The notes under the pieces: model-generated
The model's database searches: none
What the model saw: the letters and a program-made list of their open reading frames with translations, nothing else
What the model was told of the DNA's origin: nothing
Part shown: positions 15,097-23,909 of the stretch, piece after piece
How the letters are laid out: each line of letters begins with the position of its first letter
Numbering within the stretch: position 1 is the stretch's first letter
Assembly (NCBI GenBank): GCA_963695505.1
Contig: CAVOGX010000014.1
Location: 62,001-126,000 of the forward strand
DNA from: JACSRF01 sp963695505
GTDB lineage: Bacteria > Chloroflexota > Anaerolineae > Promineifilales > Promineifilaceae
Length of the DNA stretch: 64,000 nt
Direction: 5' to 3'
Program-made: the position numbers and the translations under genes

Positions 15097-18000
15097 TTAA
15101 CGGCGCGAAAGCCCAATGAAGTCACTACCGGTCCACCGGCGACCACGCTTTTCGTCTTCCTTTCCAAATCGAACAACTTCTCCAGAGTCAGTTTCTGCCT
15201 CAACAGCCAGGCCAAGGCTTTGAAGTTCTTTGACTAATACTCGGAACGAAGCCGGGACTCCAGGTTCCTCAATAGGTTCGTCTTTGACAATGGACTCGTA
15301 GGTTTTTACACGACCCTGAACGTCATCTGATTTCACAGTGAGCATTTCTTGAAGCGTGTATGCTGCACCATAAGCTTCTAAGGCCCAGACTTCCATTTCG
15401 CCAAAACGCTGGCCGCCAAATTGGGCCTTGCCGCCCAAGGGTTGCTGAGTTACCAGAGAATAAGGGCCCGTGGAACGGGCATGCACTTTGTCTTCTACAA
15501 GATGAGCCAATTTTAGCATATGTATTATGCCTACGGTTACTGGCTGATCGAACGGCCGTCCTGTTTTGCCATCAATCAAATACTCTTTGCCCACGGTTGG
15601 CAATGGAACATGTGTGTACCTGGTGATCTCACCCGAAAGTTGCTCCAGCGTCTCCAAATCAGCTTGAAGATGATCAATATGTAATTTTTCTGGGAGAGCA
15701 TCACCCTGGGTTCGCAGCATATCCCCATACCATTCGCGTACACACACCTCAATCGCCTTATCGTTGTAAGGAACCCAATCAAGCTTACGCATATTTGCAG
15801 CATCTGTAGGGAAGATTTCTTCAGGATTCCAGCCCTGACTTCTCAGCCACTCACGCACGACAGCATGACGAGCAAAATGCAATTCAGTATCTAGCTTCGT
15901 GCTATCGTAACCCAATTCGCTAAGCCAACCCAGAATGAAAAGACGTCTAGCTTCCGCTTCGTCCGTTAGAGATTCAAGGTCATAGGCCATTTCAGACAAC
16001 CAGTCCCAGGACCATTCTGAAACAACTTTCCAGGCACGATCTACCAACCAGGCTCTTGAAAGTTCAGCGGCAATCTCTCGCTCATTAGCCCCATCAAATA
16101 CAGGGGTAATTGCCCGAAAACCCAATTTACTAGCAGCCCAGCCCAAGTGGGTTTCAAGTACCTGGCCAATGTTCATACGACCAGGCACACCCAATGGGCT
16201 TAAGATGATGTCTACAGGTGTACCGTCCGCCAGGAAGGGCATATCTTCGATTGGCACAACCTGTGAAATAACCCCTTTGTTACCGTGACGGCCAGCCATT
16301 TTATCCCCTTCGGATATTTTACGACGCTGGGCGACACTGACGCGGACCATAGTTTCCACACCAGCCGGCAGATCCCGGTCATGCTGGCGATTGAAGACTT
16401 GAACGTCAACAACTTTTCCACGAGCGCCGTGCGGCAGACGGAGGCTTGAATCCTTTACCTCACGCGCTTTGTCACCAAAAATTGCGCGCAGTAATTTTTC
16501 TTCAGGGCTCAGCTCTTTTTCGCCTTTCGGGGTAATTTTTCCAACCAGAATATCATTTTCTTTTACGTCTGCCCCAACACGAATGATGCCTCGCTCGTCG
16601 AGGTCTTTCAGTGCGTCTTCGCTAACGTTTGGAATATCGTAGGTAATTTCTTCCGGGCCCAGCTTTGTGTCCCGCGCCTCAACTTCGTGCTTTTCGATAT
16701 GTACAGAAGTGAAGCGGTCTTGACGAACTAAGCCTTCGCTGACCAGAATAGCATCTTCGTAGTTACCGCCCTCCCAGGAAAGGAAGGCCACAACCACGTC
16801 TTGACCCAAGGCAAGCTCGCCCTGGTTAGTAGAAGAGCTATCAGCGAGCACGTCACCTTTGGTAACGCGTTGGCCTTTGGCAACTACGGGGCGCTGATCG
16901 ATGCATGTGCTTTGGTTAGAGCGATTATACTTACGCAAGTTGTATGTACGAGGCCCATCCTTTTCCATGATGACAACCTGGTCCCCGGTTACACTTACCA
17001 CTTCGCCATCAGCTTTGGCAAGTATTACCTGTCCAGAATTGTATGCAGCCTGTAATTCCATGCCTGTACTTACAACGGGAACATCGGGCTGGAGCAGCGG
17101 AACAGCCTGGCGCTGCATATTTGAGCCCATCAAGGCCCGGTTGGCGTCATCATGCTCAAGAAAAGGAATCAGGGCAGCAGAAACGCCAACAATCTGGCGC
17201 GGGGCAACATCCATGAAATCCACCCGTTGCACAGAAGAAAAGCGGAATTGTTGATTGCGTCGGGCAGAAACCCGTTTTTCTACGAATTGACCACGTTCAT
17301 CAAGAAGCGAGTTCGCCTGGGCGATGGTATAACGATCTTCTTCATCCGCGGTCATTTCAATAATTTCGTCTGTGACGAAGGGGACAACTTCAACGGTTTC
17401 GATGCCTGCTTCACGAATTTTCTGTGCCAACTTTTTGGTTATAGCTTCGCCAGCAGCAACAATAATTTCCCCTGTTTCCGGATGCACGACGCTGTTGAAA
17501 GCATCATGGTTGATGAGTTCGTCGCTGTCAGCGGGGATCAAGTTGCGCACGCGACGGTAGGGTGTTTCGATGAAGCCGTATTTATTTACACGGCCGTATG
17601 ATGCCAACCGCCCAATTAGACCGATATTTGGACCTTCCGGGGTTTCAATGGGGCAGATACGGCCGTAATGACTGTGATGCACGTCGCGAACCTCAAAGCC
17701 AGCTCGTTCACGGCGCAAGCCACCCGGCCCCAAAGCAGACAATGTACGCTTATGGGTCAACTCCGACAAGGGGTTAGCCTGCTCCATAAACTGGCTCAAC
17801 TGCGAACTGCCGAAAAATTCGCGAATCGACGCTACCACAGGGCGAATATTAATCAACGAAATAGGCGTCAGGTTATCACTGTCGCGAATGGACATACGCT
17901 CACGCACCACGCGCTCCATACGCCGCAACCCCACGCGCAGTTTAGCCTGAAGCAGCTCGCCGACTGTCTTCACCCGCCGATTGCCCAGGTGGTCGATATC

Positions 18001-19035
18001 GTCTGCGCCTTCCAGGCCATTGTTAATCAGAATCATGCGGCGCACGACCTGCACAATGTCATGCTGGGTGATGGTGCGGTGCGACAACGGCACAATATCT
18101 TGCAAACCCAGCCGCTTGTTGAGCTTGTAACGGCCGACTCGGGCCAGGTCATACCGGCGCTGGTCAAACAATTGCTCCTGCAAATATTCAACCGCATTGT
18201 CCAGAGTTGGCGGGTCGCCAGGGCGCATGCGCTTGTAAAATTCAATGAGCGCCTGCTCAGGTAACGACCGTTGCGGGTCCCAAGGTGGCTCCTGCTCAAT
18301 GCTCCCCTGTACGTAAAGATGCTCCGCGTTCGTATCAATATCCTCAAACAGCGCTAAAATTTCCTCGTCTGAGCCATCCTTCAACAGGGGCTGTCCCAGC
18401 CCATCATCCACCGCCGCCATAGCCCGCAGGAAAAGCGTTACCGGCACGGTGCGCTTGCGGTTAAACTTCACGGTTAAATAATCCGTTTTACGCGTTTCAA
18501 ATTCCATCCACGCGCCGCGATCGGGAATGAGCTTTCCCATGGCCAAAGGGCGGCCGGTAGCACGCTCTTCTTCAAACTCAAAATATGCACCGGGAGACCT
18601 GATCAACTGGCTGACCACCACGCGCTCTGTACCATTAATAATGAAGGTACCCGCAGGGGTCATCAATGGAAAATCGCCCATAAAAATGTCTTGCACGATT
18701 GGTTGATCCAGATCGGCGCTATACAGCATCACCTTGACTGACAGGGGTGCAGCATAGCTCATGTCGCGCTCTACACACTCTTCAACACTATATTTGGGTT
18801 CGCCAAACCAGTAATTCAGATCAAACCCTTCAACTTCCGGCCGATTACAGGGGAAATAAAGTTTCAAGTCACCGCTAAAGCTCTCAATGGGCGAAATTTC
18901 GTCAAAAAGTTCAGCCAGGCTCTCGGTGATGAAGGTATCGAAAGAAGACAACTGCACATCAATTAAGGTTGGCAGTTCCAGAGGATGGGTTGTCCGAGCA
19001 TAGGTTTTGAGTGTAATTGGATCATTCATTGCCAT
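15097..19035 (-). CDS. rpoB: DNA-directed RNA polymerase subunit beta
   Basis: The 1312-residue beta subunit is complete. The rifampicin-binding region GSSQLSQFMEQANPLSELTH (from about residue 409) is wild type, and the catalytic-site loop GDKMAGRHGNKGV lies near 910. The C-terminal GGKAQFGGQRFGEMEVWALE follows near 1201. Between DGANEREIAAELSRA and KEYLIDGKTGRPFDQPVTVG (about residues 993-1148) there is an insert of roughly 150 residues, rich in Trp, Glu and Leu, where most bacterial beta subunits have only a short loop. rpoC is not downstream, which is unusual. The start at 19035 (MAMNDP) has a weak purine-rich site; ATG at 19029 is an alternative. Confidence 0.98.
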   Translation of the reverse strand: MAMNDPITLKTYARTTHPLELPTLIDVQLSSFDTFITESLAELFDEISPIESFSGDLKLYFPCNRPEVEGFDLNYWFGEPKYSVEECVERDMSYAAPLSVKVMLYSADLDQPIVQDIFMGDFPLMTPAGTFIINGTERVVVSQLIRSPGAYFEFEEERATGRPLAMGKLIPDRGAWMEFETRKTDYLTVKFNRKRTVPVTLFLRAMAAVDDGLGQPLLKDGSDEEILALFEDIDTNAEHLYVQGSIEQEPPWDPQRSLPEQALIEFYKRMRPGDPPTLDNAVEYLQEQLFDQRRYDLARVGRYKLNKRLGLQDIVPLSHRTITQHDIVQVVRRMILINNGLEGADDIDHLGNRRVKTVGELLQAKLRVGLRRMERVVRERMSIRDSDNLTPISLINIRPVVASIREFFGSSQLSQFMEQANPLSELTHKRTLSALGPGGLRRERAGFEVRDVHHSHYGRICPIETPEGPNIGLIGRLASYGRVNKYGFIETPYRRVRNLIPADSDELINHDAFNSVVHPETGEIIVAAGEAITKKLAQKIREAGIETVEVVPFVTDEIIEMTADEEDRYTIAQANSLLDERGQFVEKRVSARRNQQFRFSSVQRVDFMDVAPRQIVGVSAALIPFLEHDDANRALMGSNMQRQAVPLLQPDVPVVSTGMELQAAYNSGQVILAKADGEVVSVTGDQVVIMEKDGPRTYNLRKYNRSNQSTCIDQRPVVAKGQRVTKGDVLADSSSTNQGELALGQDVVVAFLSWEGGNYEDAILVSEGLVRQDRFTSVHIEKHEVEARDTKLGPEEITYDIPNVSEDALKDLDERGIIRVGADVKENDILVGKITPKGEKELSPEEKLLRAIFGDKAREVKDSSLRLPHGARGKVVDVQVFNRQHDRDLPAGVETMVRVSVAQRRKISEGDKMAGRHGNKGVISQVVPIEDMPFLADGTPVDIILSPLGVPGRMNIGQVLETHLGWAASKLGFRAITPVFDGANEREIAAELSRAWLVDRAWKVVSEWSWDWLSEMAYDLESLTDEAEARRLFILGWLSELGYDSTKLDTELHFARHAVVREWLRSQGWNPEEIFPTDAANMRKLDWVPYNDKAIEVCVREWYGDMLRTQGDALPEKLHIDHLQADLETLEQLSGEITRYTHVPLPTVGKEYLIDGKTGRPFDQPVTVGIIHMLKLAHLVEDKVHARSTGPYSLVTQQPLGGKAQFGGQRFGEMEVWALEAYGAAYTLQEMLTVKSDDVQGRVKTYESIVKDEPIEEPGVPASFRVLVKELQSLGLAVEAETDSGEVVRFGKEDEKRGRRWTGSDFIGLSRR

Positions 19036-19113
19036 TAAATTTCACTTGCTCCCTGTTTGTAAAACTTACCGGGCAGCAAACCCTGGAAGTTCAAAATTGC
19101 AAACACACAAACA

Positions 19114-19144
19114 TGGGGTGCAACGTATCTTCTGTTGCACCCCA
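19114..19144 (-). promoter_or_regulatory. Hairpin in the rpoB leader
   Basis: A perfect 11-bp stem, TGGGGTGCAAC (19114-19124) with GTTGCACCCCA (19134-19144), with a 9-nt loop. It lies between the predicted rpoB start site (about 19198) and the rpoB ATG. Downstream on the minus strand the sequence is ATGTTTGTGTGTTTGC, U-rich but interrupted. It may terminate read-through from the upstream glycosyltransferase gene or act as an attenuator. Confidence 0.55.
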
Positions 19145-19204
19145 ACTATGTTTAATGATGTTGCCTTGGGTTACCCTTTATAAAATTGCATAATGCGAAA
19201 GCGT

Positions 19205-19233
19205 ATTATATGTGTCTCTTAGCGCCCTGTCAA
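19205..19233 (-). promoter_or_regulatory. Predicted rpoB promoter inside the glycosyltransferase 3' end
   Basis: On the minus strand a consensus TTGACA (19233-19228) and TATAAT (19210-19205) are separated by exactly 17 nt. The -35 box lies in the last codons (MLTGR) of the glycosyltransferase gene. This is the best promoter match in the window and would give rpoB a leader of about 160 nt. Confidence 0.75.
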
Positions 19234-20430
19234 CATCTTATATACTTCTATTATCTTTGCCGTGGCCTGCTGCCAATTATATTTGTCTATCGCCCGCTGC
19301 CGCAGCTTTTGCCCCAGCATTGCACGGCCCTGGGGATTATGCAGCAAGTCCGCAACTTCCTCGGTGAATGCCGCCACATCGCCCGTTGGTGCATAAACAC
19401 CCCATTCGCCTAAATATTCTTGATGAACGGCCGTATCATACGCCACTACCGGTTGGGCCATCGCCATATAATTCAGCACCTTTCCACTACCCTCAGTAGA
19501 TGAAATCTTCGACGCTACCGCCACGTCACCCAGAGAAAGGTAGTAGGGCGCATCCCGATATTCCACCTTCCCAGTGAAGGTCACCCGGTCAGCCACGCCC
19601 AGCCCCATGGCCATCTGCTGGTACCTCTGCACGCTGGGATAACCCATAATCAAAAAATGTGCGTTTTCTCCGGCAGCATGCAGTCGAGCAGCCGCCTCCA
19701 ACAGGTGGGGAATACCCTGATAATCAGTTAACAAGCCTAAATATGCGACAATCAAGCGATCTGCAGGGATACCCAACTGCTGCCGCAACTGCAGCTTAGC
19801 CTCATCAGAAAACAATTGCGGGTCAAATCGGTGCGTATCCGCACAATCCGGTAAAGGGAAAATGCGAGATGGTGGCACCTGAAACCCCTCTTGCAACAAC
19901 TGGCTGGCCTGGGTTGAGCTGGTTAATATTGCCTGAGGCAAATGGGAGATAAAACGCTCTAGACGGTGGGCCGGTTTGTACAAACGGCCGTTCGGATCCA
20001 AAAATTTATGGTCTACCATTTCGCTTGTCAGGCTGCCCTGAAAGTCAAAGACCAGCGGAATGCGCAAAAAACGCGCTAATACCCCCCCAATTAATGCCCC
20101 TTCGTGCATATGCCCATGAATGACGTGGGGGCGCAGGCGCAAGCTTTCAATGAGGGCTTGCACACTCAAGTACGCATCAAAAGCGAGCTTATGACGCGAT
20201 GAACCCACTTCGTAATCTGTGCGCCAGGGCAGCGGGGCAGTGCGGCGAATGTCCAGGCCTGGCAAATCATCCCCTTTATAGTAGGTAACGATGGCGACCT
20301 GATGTCCAGCAGATTGCAAATGGCGGGTTTCTTCCAAAATGCGGATATGTCCCCCATAATCGCTAAAAAACGAGGTGGGGGCAATCATCAAAATGCGCAG
20401 CGAATCGCCCGCATCGGCCACAGAAGGCAT
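19219..20430 (-). CDS. Glycosyltransferase family 4 protein
   Basis: A GT-B fold glycosyltransferase, probably transferring a sugar from a nucleotide donor to a cell-surface glycan; the substrate cannot be told. About 403 residues. The N-terminal Rossmann domain starts MPSVADAGDSLRILMIAPTS with the glycine pattern FFSDYGGHIRILEE. The C-terminal donor domain has LIVAYLGLLTDYQGIPHLLE and the nucleotide-sugar motif STEGSGKVLNYMAMAQPVVA, with Glu at the expected position. Its ATG at 20430 shares a base with the TGA of the preceding dehydrogenase-like gene, so they are co-translated. The 3' end contains the rpoB promoter. Confidence 0.88.
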   Translation of the reverse strand: MPSVADAGDSLRILMIAPTSFFSDYGGHIRILEETRHLQSAGHQVAIVTYYKGDDLPGLDIRRTAPLPWRTDYEVGSSRHKLAFDAYLSVQALIESLRLRPHVIHGHMHEGALIGGVLARFLRIPLVFDFQGSLTSEMVDHKFLDPNGRLYKPAHRLERFISHLPQAILTSSTQASQLLQEGFQVPPSRIFPLPDCADTHRFDPQLFSDEAKLQLRQQLGIPADRLIVAYLGLLTDYQGIPHLLEAAARLHAAGENAHFLIMGYPSVQRYQQMAMGLGVADRVTFTGKVEYRDAPYYLSLGDVAVASKISSTEGSGKVLNYMAMAQPVVAYDTAVHQEYLGEWGVYAPTGDVAAFTEEVADLLHNPQGRAMLGQKLRQRAIDKYNWQQATAKIIEVYKMLTGR

Positions 20431-21411
20431 CAATTATCGTCCTTTTTGCGGCGTGATACCCAACTGCCCAACATTTGTTCGGCAAAGCTGGGCCTTTGAA
20501 TGTCGCTCTTGATGGCTTCGTTCCAATCGTTTTCAGCCCGTTCGTGCAGCCATTTTGCGCGTTTGGCCTGCAGGTCAGCAAAGGTGGCTTCCAAAGCTTC
20601 ACGCTGGCCTTCCGCCACCAGGCGACGCAGTTCTGTCAGGTCGTGTAAGATGGCGTCCAGCCAGCGCAAAGTAGTGGCGCTGTTGTGCAATGCCAGTTCA
20701 GCAATCTCCGGACCAGCGTGCAGCGGGGCGGTCGTCAAGGCCAATGGCAGGCTGGCAAAACGGAGCATATCGCGCCAACTGTTGGTTGCATTGAGCGTGT
20801 TGAACATGGCAGCCGCCAAAAAACCTGGCATGGTTTCAACGCCTTGCATCAATTCATCATATTCCAACGGGTCAAGAAAGTAGGGTACAGCACCGAGCAG
20901 GTGGCCAAAGTTTACGGCCGTTTCCACTGCCCGCGGATCCGCCTCAGCGCCAGGCATTAAGCAAAAAACGCTGTTCTGAAATAAATCTGCCCCAGCCAGG
21001 GTCAGTTCTTCTCGTCCATCGGACAGGTGGGCGGCAGCTAGAATGGGCTGCATCCCCACATAATGCCCCTGGGAGAGGTGCGCCTTCGCCAGCGATAACC
21101 CCCGCCCCTTCAAGGGTGACATATCCAACACCAAGGCATGGGGTTGCACGTCGTTCGCTATTATCTCCATGACGCTTTCAACCTCCTGCTGTGGCAGGTT
21201 AAGCACCAGGATGTCACCCTGAGCAACAGCTTTATTTAGATTCCACTCCACTTTGTCAATAGCGCGCACCTCGTCTTTTGCCTGCTGGGCCAGCGCGCCA
21301 TCAAAATCGTAGCCAACAATCTGCATTTGCGGCGCGCTTTTTTTAAGGGCCAGACCTATGGAAGCGGTCGTGCGGTTTATAGCCTAACAGGGTAATGGTT
21401 TGTGCGTTCAT
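20430..21411 (-). CDS. Prephenate-dehydrogenase-like NAD-binding protein, frame broken near its start
   Basis: Likely a TyrA/ProC-type dinucleotide-binding oxidoreductase; the true substrate is uncertain. From 21326 an open frame of 298 residues runs MQIVGYDFDGALAQQ, ILVLNLPQQEVESVM, LVLDMSPLKGRGLSLAK, ending in a helical domain. The real start is probably ATG at 21411, which has a good GGAG site and begins MNAQTITLLGY. That frame stops after about 20 codons. Skipping one base in the AAA at about 21376-21378 joins it to RTTASIGLALKKSAPQMQIV, restoring the glycine-rich beta-alpha-beta turn. So this is either a one-base sequencing insertion or a young pseudogene. Neighbours: HD gene before, glycosyltransferase after. 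Confidence 0.75.
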
Positions 21412-21422
21412 TTGTTTCTCCA

Positions 21423-21942
21423 TTAATTTTGATCATCTGCCCATTGCAGCAAACGCAGCAGTTGGTCTTCGCTGGTGACGGAATTCCCCATTTTGTCCTG
21501 GTGGCGACGAATAAGTGACACAGTCAGGGGGGTGCAGCCCGCTGCCGCAGCCATCTCTGCCCCCCAAGCGGGATGCTGGGTCTTGACCACAAACGGTCGT
21601 TTCCACCCCTGCGCCATCGCCCTGCCCCCAGACCGCCAGCTTCTGCGGCAGCAGCTTTTCTGCCAGCACAATGAGGGTACGTTCCCACAACGTCAACTGT
21701 ACTTGGGTTTTGCCCACGTCGTGCAGCAGCGCCGCCACCTGCAAATCTGGCTGGCTGTGCCCGGCTTGTTGCAGCGTGCGCCACACCTGGTAGCTGTGCC
21801 ACTGGTCACCGGGGCTGAAGTGGTTGTACAACTGCCATTGGGATGGGGTAAGAACGGCCGTTACTTCTGCACGAGCGTCTGCAGGCAGATCCTTAATCGT
21901 CCACAGCCGCCAAAATTGACCAACACGATAACCCAACCCCAC
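21423..21942 (-). CDS. HD-domain phosphohydrolase-like protein, frame broken
   Basis: A small metal-dependent HD-superfamily protein, probably a phosphohydrolase of unknown substrate. It starts at a GTG at 21942 (GLGYRVGQFWRLWTIKDLP), directly after the TAG of the M50 gene. The HD centre is visible as HSYQVWRTL and LQVAALLHDVGK. After LLPQKLAVWGQGDGAG the frame goes wrong. The family-like continuation WKRPFVVKTQHPAWGAEM, then CTPLTVSLIRRHQDK, is in the next frame and ends at 21423. Removing one G from the GGGG at about 21606-21609 restores a single product of about 173 residues. Insertion error or pseudogene cannot be told apart here. Confidence 0.75.
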
Positions 21943-21943
21943 G

Positions 21944-22588
21944 CTAGAAACCCAGCAAGAATCCCAATAACGCCGAAGATGGTTCCATTACTAAAAAAGA
22001 CAAAACAGTCGGAACCAAAAAAACGACTCCTAACAAAATCATGAACCCATACTGTTCCAACGGTCGCAGGCGATAGGACATTTCTGGTGGCAAGATTCCT
22101 GTTAGCACCTTATATCCATCTAACGGGGGAATTGGTATGAGGTTGAAAAACATCAAAATCAAGTTTATCCAGATAAACTGGGCTAACAAAAAAGATGTTG
22201 AGGGGATCAAAGAACCACCGGTATTTCCGAGGAAACCTTCCATGCCGACCAATCCAAAACGAATAGGCAGCACAAATAAAACAGCCATGATCAGGTTAGA
22301 TAATGGTCCAGCAACCGCCACGATAGCCATGGCGGTACGGGGGTTACCGCGCATGTTGAAAGGATTGACCATTACAGGCTTGGCCCAACCAAATCCGGCT
22401 ACCAGCAGGGCAATTGTGCCCACCGGGTCAAGGTGGGCAATGGGGTTCAGCGTGATACGCCCCATGCGGCGAGGGGTGGGATCTCCCAACCAATCAGCCA
22501 CCACGGCATGGGCCAGTTCATGAATGGTAAAAGCTACCAGCAGCACGACGGCTCGCGCCAGAAGTGTAGCAATGTCAAGATCAAACAT
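21944..22588 (-). CDS. Site-2 protease family (M50) membrane metalloprotease
   Basis: An intramembrane zinc protease of the M50/S2P family with unknown substrate. I place the start at 22588 (MFDLDIATLLARAVVLLVAF). The zinc-binding HELAH lies in the first membrane helix (FTIHELAHAVVADWLGDPTP) and the second metal ligand in NLIPIPPLDGYKVL. About 214 residues with five or six membrane segments and no PDZ domain, typical of the short rhomboid-like S2P group common in Gram-positive and Chloroflexota genomes. It starts 5 nt after the coiled-coil gene and is followed without a gap by the HD gene. Confidence 0.9.
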   Translation of the reverse strand: MFDLDIATLLARAVVLLVAFTIHELAHAVVADWLGDPTPRRMGRITLNPIAHLDPVGTIALLVAGFGWAKPVMVNPFNMRGNPRTAMAIVAVAGPLSNLIMAVLFVLPIRFGLVGMEGFLGNTGGSLIPSTSFLLAQFIWINLILMFFNLIPIPPLDGYKVLTGILPPEMSYRLRPLEQYGFMILLGVVFLVPTVLSFLVMEPSSALLGFLLGF

Positions 22589-22592
22589 AGGT

Positions 22593-23867
22593 TTACTCCG
22601 CCGGTGTTTCCGGGGTGATAATGGTACCGCAAAAGGCACAAGTAACGCTGGTGACGCCGCGAGCCGGCGGCTCCACAGCCGCAAAACAGTTGGGGCAGGC
22701 CGTAGGGAAGGAAGCGGCCGTTTCTGCCAGCGTTGCCAGCTCTTCCAGGTACTCGTCAGCCCGGTCGCCGTCGATTTCGCCAGTCTGTATTTTTTTGATA
22801 TAGGCTGACCAATCGGCGGAATCTTGACCCTTTAGATGAAAGCGCGCTCGCGAAACGGGGGCTGTGGCGGCAAAAACAAGCTCCAGAATGTCGTCTTTGC
22901 CCATACCCAAGAAGCCACCTTCTTCTTTGGCTTCCGCCGCCTGAATTTCGCTGACCTGAGCTACAATGTGCAGCTCTTGCACTTTTTCCGACTCGGCCTT
23001 GAAGATGCCAAAGCGGCGCTTGGTGACAACTTCATCCCGCTCTTCAAAGAAAATGCGCTGGTCGGTAAGCACCAATACACCCTCGGGGCCGTCGTCACCG
23101 TTTTGATGCCACACTGCTTCAACGGCCGTTAAAGGTCCTTCTCCCGCTACCAAACGAATGTGGGGCGATTCGGCAATCAAACTCATCATCTTGGTCAGTT
23201 TGTCCAACTGCCAATTCATCTTGTCCAGTTCGCCAGAAAGACCACCGTATAACCCTTCTAAAGCGGCAGTTGCAGCCTCAATGCGGCGAGAAAGGCCATT
23301 CACCAATGACTCGCCCAAACGCACTGAGCTGGCAGAGGCTTGTAGGCGGTCAATTTGCCTTTCGGCTTGATCCAGTTCGCGGTCCAGGCGCTGCACGTGT
23401 TCATTTAACGCCGCTTCAACCTGCGGGCGAATGTCGTCCCATTTGTCGTCCAGGGCTTCAAGCTCGTCTTCCAGATTGCCCGAGTGGACGTAGCCCTGGT
23501 CGCGCAGGGTCTCCAGGGTGGCCGGTAAGTCCAGCAGCCGCTGGTCGATGCGGCCAATGGCGTCGTAAGCCTCGCTGAGTTGGGCCTTAGCTTCCAGGCT
23601 GGCAAACTCATTTTGCAGTTGGCTGACGCGACTTGCCAGTTCGTTACCTGCGGCTACGGCTGCTGCCGGGCGGGCGGCGTACTGCGCGGCAGTTGGTCTT
23701 CTGGCGGGGGGTTGAGGCATGGGGCGCTGCTGCCGCTGCTGCCGCCGCGCATTGGCCCGCGCCGTGGGGCGAGGCCGTGCTTTTGCCGGCGCGGGACGGC
23801 TGCTTTTGCTGCTGCTTTTGCTCGGTGAGCTTTTCCCCATCTTCCTACCGCGGCCTTTGCTTGCCAT
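22593..23867 (-). CDS. Coiled-coil protein with C-terminal zinc ribbon, unknown function
   Basis: A 424-residue protein I do not recognise as a named family. Residues 1 to about 70 are a basic, Ser/Ala/Pro/Arg/Gln-rich tail. Residues about 75-230 are helical and coiled-coil-like with many Glu, Gln and Leu residues (ASRVSQLQNEFASLEAKAQL). The next part looks like a PH/GRAM-type bacterial domain (GVLVLTDQRIFFEERDEV; a membrane- or lipid-sensing fold is possible). The end carries a zinc ribbon with CPNC and CAFCG. A good GGAGG site precedes the ATG. It heads the run M50-HD-dehydrogenase-glycosyltransferase. An octamer ACGGCCGT lies at 23122-23129. Confidence 0.8.
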   Translation of the reverse strand: MASKGRGRKMGKSSPSKSSSKSSRPAPAKARPRPTARANARRQQRQQRPMPQPPARRPTAAQYAARPAAAVAAGNELASRVSQLQNEFASLEAKAQLSEAYDAIGRIDQRLLDLPATLETLRDQGYVHSGNLEDELEALDDKWDDIRPQVEAALNEHVQRLDRELDQAERQIDRLQASASSVRLGESLVNGLSRRIEAATAALEGLYGGLSGELDKMNWQLDKLTKMMSLIAESPHIRLVAGEGPLTAVEAVWHQNGDDGPEGVLVLTDQRIFFEERDEVVTKRRFGIFKAESEKVQELHIVAQVSEIQAAEAKEEGGFLGMGKDDILELVFAATAPVSRARFHLKGQDSADWSAYIKKIQTGEIDGDRADEYLEELATLAETAASFPTACPNCFAAVEPPARGVTSVTCAFCGTIITPETPAE

Positions 23868-23909
23868 ATGTTTGCCTCCTTATGATTTTGCTTATTCGCA
23901 ACTACCGAA

